The notes below the pieces were generated by a model. That model searched no databases and was not told the origin of the DNA. It saw nothing but the letters and a program-made list of their open reading frames with translations. From positions 1 to 9,979 of the forward strand of contig JBDSND010000104.1 of NCBI GenBank assembly GCA_039915505.1: a stretch of 9,979 nt of DNA. The letters run 5' to 3'. Shown in pieces: positions 1 through 6,536 of this stretch. Made by a program: the position numbers and the translations under genes. Numbering within the stretch: position 1 is the first letter of the stretch; each line of letters starts with the position of its first letter. This stretch comes from CAIWHR01 sp039915505 (GTDB taxonomy: Bacteria > Pseudomonadota > Gammaproteobacteria > Burkholderiales > Casimicrobiaceae).

Positions 1-38
1 CAGGCGGGACCAGAACACCGCCGTTGGAGCCAGCGTGA
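1..38 (+). CDS. Possible 3' end of an upstream gene (partial)
   Basis: Reading from base 3, a frame stays open and ends in TGA at 36-38, giving a tail of GGTRTPPLEPA. The stop overlaps the GTG start of the next gene as GTGA, an arrangement typical of translationally coupled operon genes. This is the only support; eleven codons are far too few to name a product. In liu loci a MerR-type regulator (LiuR) or another catabolic gene often sits upstream, but nothing in these residues identifies one. Confidence 0.3.
   Translation, partial: GGTRTPPLEPA
26..29 (+). promoter_or_regulatory. Ribosome binding site supporting the GTG start at 35
   Basis: GGAG lies five bases upstream of the GTG at 35. The next in-frame candidate, ATG at 68, is preceded by GCGTTCGAGCCCGCC, which holds only a weak GAG. 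The GGAG therefore favours the GTG start of the thioesterase. Confidence 0.5.
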
Positions 39-496
39 ACGATTCCTTGCCTGCGTTCGAGCCCGCCATGTCCGATTACGCCACGCGGGTGCGGGCGAGT
101 TTCGCTCGTCAGGCGGCGATGGCGCACATCGGGGCCGAGCTCGTCGCGGTGAAGCCCGGATACTGTGAAATCGCGATGCCGGTGCGGCGCGAGGTCACCC
201 AGCAGCACGGCTACGTCCATGCCGGCATCGTCAGCACGATCGTCGATTCCGCCGGCGGGTACGCGGGCTATTCGCTCTTTCCCGACGACGCCTCGGTGCT
301 CACCGTCGAATTCAAGGTCAACCTACTGGCGCCGGCTGCGGGGGAGCGCCTCGTGGCGACCGGCTTCGTCGTCAAGCCGGGGCGTACCCTGGCCATTACC
401 CGCGGCGAAGTGCACGCCGAGAACGGCGGCCGTCGCACCCTGGTCGCCATCATGCAGCAGACGCTAATGGTGATGCGCGGCAAACCCGACGCCTGA
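35..496 (+). CDS. PaaI-family hotdog-fold acyl-CoA thioesterase
   Basis: A 153-residue single-domain hotdog protein, the usual length for PaaI/YdiI-type thioesterases that hydrolyse acyl-CoA to free acid and CoA in the cytoplasm. The family signature is clear: QQHGYVHAG at residues 56-64 is the HGG-like loop, followed by the long helix carrying Asp71, the likely catalytic acid (IVSTIVDSAGGYAGYS). The strand LTVEFKVNLLAPAAG (89-103) is the conserved central sheet. The GTG start at 35 is chosen for its GGAG and the GTGA overlap with an upstream frame; ATG 68 (Met12) is the alternative. It ends 11 bases before the isovaleryl-CoA dehydrogenase, so both are probably cotranscribed. It may release CoA from stalled branched-chain or aromatic acyl-CoA esters; the substrate cannot be read from the sequence. 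Confidence 0.85.
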   Translation: MNDSLPAFEPAMSDYATRVRASFARQAAMAHIGAELVAVKPGYCEIAMPVRREVTQQHGYVHAGIVSTIVDSAGGYAGYSLFPDDASVLTVEFKVNLLAPAAGERLVATGFVVKPGRTLAITRGEVHAENGGRRTLVAIMQQTLMVMRGKPDA

Positions 497-507
497 CGGA
501 GAGTCCC

Positions 508-1674
508 ATGTCCACGTTTCCCGTCCTCGAGTTCGACCATGGCGAGACCATCGACATGCTGCGGTCGACGGTACAGCAGTTCGCCGCCGCCGAGATCGCG
601 CCGCGTGCCGCTGCGATCGATCTCGACAACCAGTTCCCGGCCGATCTCTGGCGCAAAATGGGCGAGCTGGGACTGCTTGGCATCACAGTGGAGGAGGAGC
701 TCGGCGGGTCCGGACTTTCCTACCTTGCGCACATCGTGGCGATGGAGGAGATCAGCCGGGCGTCGGCCTCGGTTGGGCTTTCCTACGGCGCGCACTCGAA
801 TCTCTGCGTCAACCAGATCCGCCGCAACGGCAATGCTGCGCAGAAGGCGCGCTACCTGCCGAAGCTGATTTCCGGCGAGCACGTTGGGGCGCTCGCCATG
901 AGCGAAACGGGGTCCGGGTCGGACGTCGTGTCGATGCGTCTCGTCGCACGCCGGCACGGCGAGCGCTACGTGCTCAATGGCACCAAGATGTGGATCACCA
1001 ACGGACCCGATGCCGACGCCCTGGTGGTCTACGCCAAGACCGATCCCGAGGCTGGTGCACGCGGCATCACCGCCTTCCTGGTCGAGAAGGGGATGAAGGG
1101 CTTCTCGACGGCACAGAAGCTCGACAAGCTCGGCATGCGCGGCTCCAACACCTGCGAGCTGGTGTTCGAGGATTGCGAGGTCCCCGCCGAGAACGTGCTC
1201 GGCGAGGAGGGACGCGGCGTGCAGGTGCTGATGAGCGGCCTCGACTACGAGCGCGCCGTGCTCGCGGGCGGTCCGCTCGGCATCATGGCGGCGTGCCTCG
1301 ACGTGGTCCTGCCCTATGTGCACGAACGCGAGCAGTTCGGACAACCGATCGGCGAGTTCCAGCTCATGCAGGGCAAGCTGGCCGACATGTACACAACGTT
1401 CAATGCCTGTCGCGCCTACGTCTATGGCGTCGGCGTCGCGTGCGACCGCGGCAATGCCACCCGCAAGGACGCCGCCGGCGCAATCCTGTACGCGGCCGAG
1501 AAGGCGACCTGGTGCGCGGGCGAGGCCATCCAGTGCCTCGGCGGCAATGGCTACATCAACGAATATCCGACCGGCCGGCTGTGGCGCGACGCCAAGCTCT
1601 ACGAGATCGGCGCCGGTACCTCGGAGATCCGGCGGATGCTGATCGGCCGCGAGCTCTTCAGCGAAACGAAATAA
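508..1674 (+). CDS. liuA: Isovaleryl-CoA dehydrogenase (LiuA/IVD)
   Basis: A 388-residue FAD enzyme of the acyl-CoA dehydrogenase family that oxidises isovaleryl-CoA to 3-methylcrotonyl-CoA, passing electrons to ETF; this is the first dedicated step after leucine transamination and decarboxylation. The three family regions are in order: N-terminal helical domain (about 10-125), beta domain with the flavin-contacting ALAMSETGSGSDV (128-140) and MWITNG (161-166), and C-terminal helical domain (about 235-388) with REQFGQPIGEFQLMQGK and QCLGGNGYINEYP. The IVD subtype is set by the catalytic base: Glu248 in LDYERAVLAGGPLG, while the usual C-terminal Glu is replaced by Ala369 in IGAGTSEIRR. This is the known arrangement of human IVD. 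GGAGAG at 498-503 sits four bases before the ATG. The length is normal and no defect is seen. The thiolase follows after 14 bases. Confidence 0.95.
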   Translation: MSTFPVLEFDHGETIDMLRSTVQQFAAAEIAPRAAAIDLDNQFPADLWRKMGELGLLGITVEEELGGSGLSYLAHIVAMEEISRASASVGLSYGAHSNLCVNQIRRNGNAAQKARYLPKLISGEHVGALAMSETGSGSDVVSMRLVARRHGERYVLNGTKMWITNGPDADALVVYAKTDPEAGARGITAFLVEKGMKGFSTAQKLDKLGMRGSNTCELVFEDCEVPAENVLGEEGRGVQVLMSGLDYERAVLAGGPLGIMAACLDVVLPYVHEREQFGQPIGEFQLMQGKLADMYTTFNACRAYVYGVGVACDRGNATRKDAAGAILYAAEKATWCAGEAIQCLGGNGYINEYPTGRLWRDAKLYEIGAGTSEIRRMLIGRELFSETK

Positions 1675-1688
1675 GCGAGGGTCGCATC

Positions 1689-2879
1689 ATGGACAAGCAG
1701 CATGATCCGGTGGTCATCGTCGGCGCGGCACGCACGCCGATGGGGGCATTGCTCGGTGACTTCGCGAGCCTGACGGCAAGCGATCTCGGCGCGGTCGCGA
1801 TCCGTGCCGCGGTCGAGCGCGCGGGTGTCGCCCCCGGAGATGTCGAGGAAGTGATCTTCGGCAACTGCCTCATGGCGGGGCAGGGCCAGGCACCGGCGCG
1901 GCAGGCGGCGTTGAAGGGCGGCCTGCCGCTGTCGACCCACTGCACCACCATCTCCAAAATGTGCGGCTCGGCCATGAAGGCGGCGATGCTCGCCAACGAC
2001 CTCCTGATCGCAGGCAGCAACGACGTGATGGTGGCCGGCGGCATGGAGAGCATGAGCAATGCTCCCTATCTGCTGCCCAAGGCGCGCGCCGGCATGCGCA
2101 TGGGACATGGCAAGGTGCTCGACCACATGTTCCTCGACGGCCTCGAGGATGCCTACGATCAGGGCAAGCTGATGGGCGTTTTCGCCGAAGCCTGCGCGGA
2201 CCAGTACGCGTTCACCCGCGAGGCGCAGGACGCGTTCGCCGTCGCCTCGCTATCCCGAGCGCTCGGCGCCAACCAGGACGGCACCTTCAGCTGGGAGATC
2301 GCACCGGTGACGGTCGCCGGACGGAAAGGCGATACGATTATCGACCAGGACGAGCAGCCGGCCAAGGCCCAGCCCACCAAGATTCCCACCCTAAAGCCCG
2401 CCTTTCGCAAGGACGGCACGGTGACGGCAGCCAATGCGAGCTCCATCTCCGACGGCGCCGCGGCCCTGGTGATGATGCGCCGCTCCACCGCGGACAAGCG
2501 CGGCCTTGCGCCGCTCGCCACCATCGTCGGCCACGCCACGCACGCCCAGGCGCCGGGCTTGTTCACCACCGCCCCGGTCGGTGCCATTCGCAAGCTCTAC
2601 GAGAAAATCGGCTGGAAACGCCGCGACGTCGACCTCTACGAGATCAACGAGGCGTTCGCCGTGGTCACCATGGCGGCCATGCGCGAGCACGACCTCGCCC
2701 ACGAGATCGTCAACATCCATGGCGGTGCCTGTGCCCTGGGACATCCCATCGGCGCGTCCGGCGCGCGCATCATGGTCACGCTCCTCGGCGCGCTCCGCAA
2801 GCACGGCGGCAAACGCGGCATCGCGGCGCTGTGCATTGGCGGAGGGGAAGCCACCGCGATCGCGCTGGAGATGTGTTGA
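1689..2879 (+). CDS. Acetyl-CoA C-acetyltransferase (thiolase II type)
   Basis: A 396-residue thiolase that cleaves 3-ketoacyl-CoA with CoA, or condenses two acetyl-CoA. The catalytic set is complete: nucleophilic Cys92 in SKMCGSAMKA, the NEAFA motif (320-324), His352 in ALGHPIGASGAR, and the second Cys382 in LCIGGGEA. GGMESMSNAPY (117-127) is the standard family signature. The stretch NIHGGA (342-347) resembles mitochondrial-type T2 thiolases, which also act on 2-methylacetoacetyl-CoA from isoleucine, rather than the NVNGGA common in PhaA-type enzymes; this is a hint, not proof of substrate. GAGGG at 1677-1681 is seven bases before the ATG. Placed right after liuA, it fits the end of leucine and isoleucine breakdown. 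Six bases after its stop begins a repeat element, so the gene probably closes the first transcription unit. Confidence 0.92.
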   Translation: MDKQHDPVVIVGAARTPMGALLGDFASLTASDLGAVAIRAAVERAGVAPGDVEEVIFGNCLMAGQGQAPARQAALKGGLPLSTHCTTISKMCGSAMKAAMLANDLLIAGSNDVMVAGGMESMSNAPYLLPKARAGMRMGHGKVLDHMFLDGLEDAYDQGKLMGVFAEACADQYAFTREAQDAFAVASLSRALGANQDGTFSWEIAPVTVAGRKGDTIIDQDEQPAKAQPTKIPTLKPAFRKDGTVTAANASSISDGAAALVMMRRSTADKRGLAPLATIVGHATHAQAPGLFTTAPVGAIRKLYEKIGWKRRDVDLYEINEAFAVVTMAAMREHDLAHEIVNIHGGACALGHPIGASGARIMVTLLGALRKHGGKRGIAALCIGGGEATAIALEMC

Positions 2880-2884
2880 TCGTT

Positions 2885-2969
2885 GTAATGGGGTCAGATT
2901 ACATTAGCTTTCCAACCGGGTCGGGCCACATGACTTGCTGGGCGCGCCACGGCGGCAAGTGAATGGCCG
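2885..2969 (+). repeat. Long direct repeat, copy A (85 bp)
   Basis: It starts with the AATGGGGTCAGATTACATTA-type motif and continues through CCAACCGGGTCGGGCC and GGCGGCAAGTGAATGGCCG. It aligns with 3003-3085 with six substitutions and two single-base indels by hand count, about 90 percent identity. Inside, GGC-CAT-ACTTG (2924-2937) can pair with CAAGT-ATG-GCC (2956-2968), with small bulges, to form an imperfect hairpin of the kind seen in REP elements. Confidence 0.8.
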
Positions 2970-2971
2970 GC

Positions 2972-2993
2972 GTAATGGGGTCAGATCACATTA
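2972..2993 (+). repeat. Short motif copy between the long repeats
   Basis: A solo copy of the 22-base head motif without the rest of the long unit. It matches the reverse complement of 3147-3168 at every base. After it comes unrelated ATGGAACAA before copy B. Confidence 0.8.
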
Positions 2994-3002
2994 ATGGAAC
3001 AA

Positions 3003-3085
3003 GTAATGGGGTCAAATCACATTAGCTTCCAACCGGGTCGGGCCTCATGACTTGACGGCCGCGCACGGCGGCAAGTGAATGGCCG
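3003..3085 (+). repeat. Long direct repeat, copy B (83 bp)
   Basis: Second copy of the unit at 2885-2969, two bases shorter because of single-base indels. The hairpin is kept: GGC-CAT-ACTTG (3041-3054) faces CAAGT-ATG-GCC (3072-3084). In this copy CGGCC at 3056-3060 also offers an alternative pairing with GGCCG at 3081-3085. Just after it, AATAGGTCAGGTCGCA (3087-3102) may be a decayed further copy of the head motif. Confidence 0.8.
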
Positions 3086-3145
3086 CAATAGGTCAGGTCG
3101 CAGCATTCGAGGGCGTTCGAAGGTGGCGATCGCGCCCCGAGCCCG

Positions 3146-3168
3146 CTAATGTGATCTGACCCCATTAC
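3146..3168 (-). repeat. Inverted copy of the head motif
   Basis: TAATGTGATCTGACCCCATT is the reverse complement of the direct motif. It marks the right-hand boundary of the element and lies 24 bases before the LysE start codon. Together with the direct copies it could fold into a long stem in a transcript crossing the gap, but there is no run of T after it, so it does not look like an intrinsic terminator. Confidence 0.8.
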
Positions 3169-3192
3169 CCCAGCACGTCACTGATCCATCCC

Positions 3193-3828
3193 ATGATTCC
3201 TTCCCTCGACAACCTGCTGCTCTTTGCCGGCGCCTCGGTGCTGCTGGTGCTGACGCCGGGGCCGAACTTGCTCTACCTCGTGTCGCGCACGCTCTGCCAG
3301 GGACGTGCCGCGGGGGTGATCTCCCTCGCCGGGACCACGACGGGCTTCTGGTTCCACATCATGGCGGCTGCCTTCGGCCTATCGGCGGTGTTCGCGACGG
3401 TGCCGATCGCGTACGAGATGGTCCGCTATACCGGTGCCCTGTACCTCTTGTGGCTGGCGGTGGATGCGCTGCGGGCAGGTGGCAGGGGGCTGTTCGCATT
3501 GCGTCCAATGCCGGCGCTCGCGCGCGGGCGGCTGTTCCGGATGGGTGTGCTGACCAGCGTGCTCAACCCCAAGGTCGCGCTCTTTTACCTGGCCCTGTTC
3601 CCGCAGTTCGTCGATCCGACCCGCGGCAGCGTACTCGTTCAGTCGCTGGTGCTGGGCATGGTGCAGATCGGGATCGCGATCGTCGGCGACATGATTTTCA
3701 TCCTGACCGCCGCCCGTGTCGCGCAATGGCTGCAACACCGGCCGCGATGGGCCGCGGCGCAACGTTGGGTGCTTGCCGGAACCTTTGCGGCCATCGCCGC
3801 CCGCCTGGCGCTGGTGAGCGAGCGATGA
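3193..3828 (+). CDS. LysE/RhtB-family amino-acid exporter
   Basis: A 211-residue inner-membrane protein, the normal length for LysE/RhtB transporters, which export amino acids or related metabolites by proton antiport. Family signatures are present: TPGPNLLYLVSR at 21-32, GFWFH at 51-55, GALYLLWLAVDALR at 81-94, and NPKVALFYLALFPQF at 125-139. About six hydrophobic segments can be picked out (roughly 7-27, 41-70, 75-92, 118-139, 150-173 and 192-207). The ATG at 3193 fits the usual family N-terminus, but the bases before it (CACTGATCCATCCC) hold no evident Shine-Dalgarno, perhaps because the repeat element landed close upstream. It overlaps the EamA gene by four bases, so both are translated together. 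The substrate is unknown; branched-chain amino acids are a guess from context. Confidence 0.88.
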   Translation: MIPSLDNLLLFAGASVLLVLTPGPNLLYLVSRTLCQGRAAGVISLAGTTTGFWFHIMAAAFGLSAVFATVPIAYEMVRYTGALYLLWLAVDALRAGGRGLFALRPMPALARGRLFRMGVLTSVLNPKVALFYLALFPQFVDPTRGSVLVQSLVLGMVQIGIAIVGDMIFILTAARVAQWLQHRPRWAAAQRWVLAGTFAAIAARLALVSER

Positions 3829-4775
3829 CGGCTTCCCGCGGGCACGCCGTCACGGTGGTTAAGCTCGCGATGGTGGCATTCATCTGGGGCGGGACCTTCA
3901 TTGCCGGGCGGGTGGTCACCGCCGAAATGGCATCGCCCCAGGCCGCGCTCTGGCGCTACGTGGTCGCCTCGGGTGCCTTGCTGGTGGTGCTTGCCGTACT
4001 CGAGCGCCGCTGGCCCCCGTTGTCAGGGCGACAGGTCGCCGGTGTGCTGCTGCTCGGCGCCACCGGGGTGTTCGCGTACAACCTCTGTTTCATGGCGGGC
4101 CTCAAGACGGTAACGGCGAGCCGGGGTGCGCTCATCATCGCCCTCAATCCTGCCATGACGGCACTGGGCGCGGCCGTCTTCTTCGGCGATCGACTCTCAC
4201 CGGCGCGCATCGCCGGCATGGTGGTGGCGCTGATCGGTGCCACGGTAGTGATCAGCCACGGCGACGTGCGCTCCCTCTTCGACGGCGCGCTGGGGACGGG
4301 CGAGCTGCTGCTATTCGGCTCTGTCGCATCGTGGGTGGCCTATACCCTGATCGGCAAGCGCATGCTGCGCGGGCTTTCGCCGTTGGCCACGTCGACCTAT
4401 GCGGCCTGGGCGGGCACGGTCATGCTGGCGCTGGCGACCGTGGTTTCGGGCGACGGCATCGCCCCGCCGCAGGCCTCGCTCACCGCCTGGTCCGCCATCG
4501 CATTCCTGGGCGTGTTCGGTACCGCCGTGGCATTCGTGTGGTACTACGAGGGGGTGCATGCGATTGGTCCGGCGGCGGCAGCCGTGTTCATCAACCTGGT
4601 GCCCGTGAGCGCCGTGGTGCTGGGGGTGCTCCTTCTCGACGAGCGACTCGACGCGCCCACCTTGCTCGGCGGGGCGCTCGTGGTAGCCGGGGTCGCGATC
4701 CTCAATCGCGGCGGCGGTGGACCGGCGCCAGCGCGGCCGAAGCGCGACGCCATCGGGGAGGCGCCATGCGCCTGA
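3825..4775 (+). CDS. EamA/DMT-superfamily transporter
   Basis: A 316-residue membrane protein of the drug/metabolite transporter superfamily with two EamA repeats of about five helices each. The first covers roughly residues 10-145 (FIWGGTFIAGR at 19-29; NPAMTALGAAVFFGDRLSPARIAG at 108-131), the second roughly 155-295 (YTLIGKR at 173-179; AAAAVFINLVPVSAVVLGVLLLDERL at 250-275). The paired NP/E-like segments before the last helix of each half are the family hallmark. The tail after 295 is Gly/Pro/Arg-rich and soluble. ATG 3825 overlaps the LysE stop as ATGA, and its own 3' end overlaps the next gene by ten bases. Members export amino acids, nucleosides or other small metabolites; nothing here specifies which. 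Side by side with LysE, it suggests an efflux pair. Confidence 0.88.
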   Translation: MTASRGHAVTVVKLAMVAFIWGGTFIAGRVVTAEMASPQAALWRYVVASGALLVVLAVLERRWPPLSGRQVAGVLLLGATGVFAYNLCFMAGLKTVTASRGALIIALNPAMTALGAAVFFGDRLSPARIAGMVVALIGATVVISHGDVRSLFDGALGTGELLLFGSVASWVAYTLIGKRMLRGLSPLATSTYAAWAGTVMLALATVVSGDGIAPPQASLTAWSAIAFLGVFGTAVAFVWYYEGVHAIGPAAAAVFINLVPVSAVVLGVLLLDERLDAPTLLGGALVVAGVAILNRGGGGPAPARPKRDAIGEAPCA

Positions 4776-5905
4776 ACGAAGAGCAGACGTTGATCCGCGA
4801 CACGTTTCGCGCCTTCGCACAGGAGGCGCTCGCGCCGCACGCCGCGCAGTGGGATCGCGAGCATGCGTTCCCGCGCGACGCGCTCCGGGCCCTGGGGGAG
4901 CTTGGTGCGCTGGGCGTGGTGGTGCCCGAGGCATGGGGCGGTGCCGGGCTCGATTACGTGTCGCTCGCCGTGGTGATGGAGGAGATCGCGGCCGGCGATG
5001 GCGCGACCTCGACCATTGCCAGCGTGCAGAACTCGGTGGTGTGCGGGCCCCTGGCCGCGTACGGCACCGACGCCCAGAAGGAACGCTATTTGAAGCCGCT
5101 TGCACGCGGCGAGCTCCTTGGCTGCTTCTGCCTTACCGAGCCTCACGTCGGCTCGGACGCGGCCGCCATCACCACCCGCGCCGAGCGGCGCGACGAGCGC
5201 TGGGTGCTGAACGGGGTCAAGCAGTTCATCACCACCGGCAAACACGCCGACGTCGCGATCGTGTTCGCGGTCACCGACCGGACCGCGGGTAAGCGCGGCA
5301 TCTCGGCGTTCATCGTGCCGACCGGAACACCTGGCTATATCGTCACCAGAGTCGAGGACAAGCTCGGCCAGCGCGCCTCCGACACTGCCCAGATCACCCT
5401 CGAGGATTGCGCGGTCCCCGCCGATCACCTGCTGGGGAAGGAAGGCGAGGGCTATCGCATCGCCCTCGGCAATCTCGAGGCAGGACGCATCGGCATCGCC
5501 GCGCAGGCGGTGGGCATGGCGCGTGCGGCCTTCGATGCGGCACGTGCCTATGCGCGGGAACGGACCACGTTCGGCAAACCCATCATCGAACACCAGGCGG
5601 TCAACTTCCGGCTGGCCGACATGGCGACCCGTATCGAGGCCGCCCGGCAGCTTGTCTGGCACGCCGCATCGCTGCGCGACGCCAGGCTGCCGTGCCTCAA
5701 GGAAGCCTCGATGGCCAAACTCTTCGCCTCCGAGATGGCCGAGCGGGTGTGCTCGGACGCCATCCAGGTACACGGCGGCTACGGCTACGTGACTGATTTC
5801 CCGGTGGAACGCATCTATCGCGACGTGCGCGTATGCCAGATCTACGAAGGCACGAGCGACATCCAGCGCCTGGTCATCGGGCGCGCGCTAGCCCACGAAG
5901 GTTGA
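4766..5905 (+). CDS. Acyl-CoA dehydrogenase, short/branched-chain type
   Basis: A 379-residue FAD-dependent acyl-CoA dehydrogenase, of typical length, producing a 2-enoyl-CoA and reducing ETF. Domains: N-terminal helices (about 1-115), beta domain with CFCLTEPHVGSDAAA (120-134) and QFITTGKHADV (153-163), C-terminal helices with RERTTFGKPIIEHQAVNFRLADM (264-286) and QVHGGYGYVTDFPVERIYRD (334-353). Unlike the dehydrogenase at 508-1674, the catalytic base is the usual C-terminal Glu361 in IYEGTSDIQR, and position LEAGR lacks the IVD-type Glu. It is therefore not a duplicate isovaleryl-CoA dehydrogenase; a butyryl-CoA or 2-methylbutyryl/isobutyryl-CoA role (isoleucine or valine arm) would fit the neighbourhood. 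GGGGAG at 4755-4760 lies five bases before the ATG, which overlaps the EamA gene by ten bases. Confidence 0.9.
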   Translation: MRLNEEQTLIRDTFRAFAQEALAPHAAQWDREHAFPRDALRALGELGALGVVVPEAWGGAGLDYVSLAVVMEEIAAGDGATSTIASVQNSVVCGPLAAYGTDAQKERYLKPLARGELLGCFCLTEPHVGSDAAAITTRAERRDERWVLNGVKQFITTGKHADVAIVFAVTDRTAGKRGISAFIVPTGTPGYIVTRVEDKLGQRASDTAQITLEDCAVPADHLLGKEGEGYRIALGNLEAGRIGIAAQAVGMARAAFDAARAYARERTTFGKPIIEHQAVNFRLADMATRIEAARQLVWHAASLRDARLPCLKEASMAKLFASEMAERVCSDAIQVHGGYGYVTDFPVERIYRDVRVCQIYEGTSDIQRLVIGRALAHEG

Positions 5906-5907
5906 GC

Positions 5908-6522
5908 ATGCCCTCCAATAAGCCGATCGACTTCTACTTCGACTTTTCCTCGCCCTACGGATTTCTCGCGGGGCAGAAGATCGGTCCGCTCGCGGCACGC
6001 CACGATCGCGCGATCGACTGGCATCCGATCCTGCTGGGCGTCGTCTTCAAGCACACCGGCAGCGGCCCGCTCACGCAGATACCGCTCAAGGGGGATTACG
6101 CCCGACGTGACATGGCGCGCAGCGCGCGCTTCCACGGTTTGCCGCCGCTTACGATGCCGGAGCGGTTCCCGATTCCTACCCAGGCACCCGCCCGCCTCGT
6201 GAGCTGGGTCAAGGCCACGGCGCCGGACCAGGTCGGGGCACTGGTGCTCGCGCTATTCAGCGCGTATTTCAACGACCATCGCGACATCTCGAATCCCGAC
6301 GAGACCATCGCCGTCGCGGCCGATGCTGTCGGGCTCGAGCGTGAAACCGCGCGGGCCGCGATCGACGATCCGGCGGTCAAGGAAGCTTTCAAGTCCGAGA
6401 TGGACCGTGCCATCGCCCGCGGCGTCTTCGGTTCACCGTACATCGTGGTCGATGGCGAGCCTTTCTGGGGACTCGATCGCCTCGACCAGGTCATCCGCTG
6501 GCTCGAGACCGGCGGCTTCTGA
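5908..6522 (+). CDS. 2-hydroxychromene-2-carboxylate isomerase-like DsbA-fold protein
   Basis: A 204-residue protein of the DSBA-like thioredoxin family (kappa-GST/HCCA isomerase group). DFYFDFSSPYGFLAGQKI (8-25) carries the SSPY segment where the true isomerases have their glutathione-binding Ser in place of the CXXC of DsbA; the helical insert spans about 60-165, and GVFGSPYIVVDGEPFWGLDRLDQV (172-195) is the conserved C-terminal signature with the cis-Pro. There is no signal peptide, so it is cytoplasmic. It begins two bases after the preceding stop. Named members act in naphthalene breakdown, but no aromatic-pathway genes are present, so the real substrate is open; a glutathione-linked isomerase or transferase role is inferred. 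Confidence 0.82.
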   Translation: MPSNKPIDFYFDFSSPYGFLAGQKIGPLAARHDRAIDWHPILLGVVFKHTGSGPLTQIPLKGDYARRDMARSARFHGLPPLTMPERFPIPTQAPARLVSWVKATAPDQVGALVLALFSAYFNDHRDISNPDETIAVAADAVGLERETARAAIDDPAVKEAFKSEMDRAIARGVFGSPYIVVDGEPFWGLDRLDQVIRWLETGGF

Positions 6523-6536
6523 GATCATCACGCGCC

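Larger units (their letters stand above)
2885..3168. repeat. Composite REP-like / MITE-like non-coding element
   Basis: This element fills most of the 313-base gap between the thiolase and the LysE gene; I see no coding potential in it. It is made of three direct copies of a motif with core TGGGGTCAGATCACATTA, two of which head a roughly 85-base unit, and closes with the same motif inverted. The motif at 2972-2993 and the inverted copy at 3147-3168 are perfectly complementary over 22 bases. Each long unit also holds an imperfect hairpin. From memory, GGGGTCAGATCACATT-like motifs are scattered through proteobacterial genomes and often lie near Y1 (REP-associated) transposases; no transposase is present here. 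It could be a REP/BIME-type cluster or the decayed ends of a mobile element. Confidence 0.75.

Noticed and set aside
268..1344. Long minus-strand open frame (358 codons) opposite the thioesterase and liuA
   Set aside because: It lies antisense to two clear enzyme genes; its translation is His/Arg/Ala-rich with no recognisable domain. High-GC coding DNA regularly leaves such open frames.
990..1688. Possible long N-terminal extension of the thiolase into the liuA region
   Set aside because: The frame is open, but its translation is Arg-rich out-of-frame liuA. The ATG at 1689 has GAGGG before it and gives the normal 396-residue length.
1961..2962. Plus-strand open frame running from inside the thiolase into the repeat element
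   Set aside because: It is out of frame with the thiolase, very Arg/His-rich and without any family pattern; it only reaches 2962 because the repeat has no stop in that frame.
2885..3085. CRISPR array
   Set aside because: Only two long imperfect repeats and one partial copy, with unequal spacing and no regular unique spacers; no cas genes nearby.
2880..3192. Rho-independent terminator after the thiolase
   Set aside because: The hairpins in the gap are bulged and none is followed by a T-run.
4766..5905. Second isovaleryl-CoA dehydrogenase (duplicate liuA)
   Set aside because: The catalytic Glu is at the ordinary C-terminal position (IYEGTSDIQ) and the IVD-specific LDYERAVLAGGP segment is absent.
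5908..6522. Member of a naphthalene/aromatic degradation operon
   Set aside because: Family resemblance to 2-hydroxychromene-2-carboxylate isomerase is real, but no dioxygenase, ferredoxin, aldolase or other aromatic-pathway gene is in the window.
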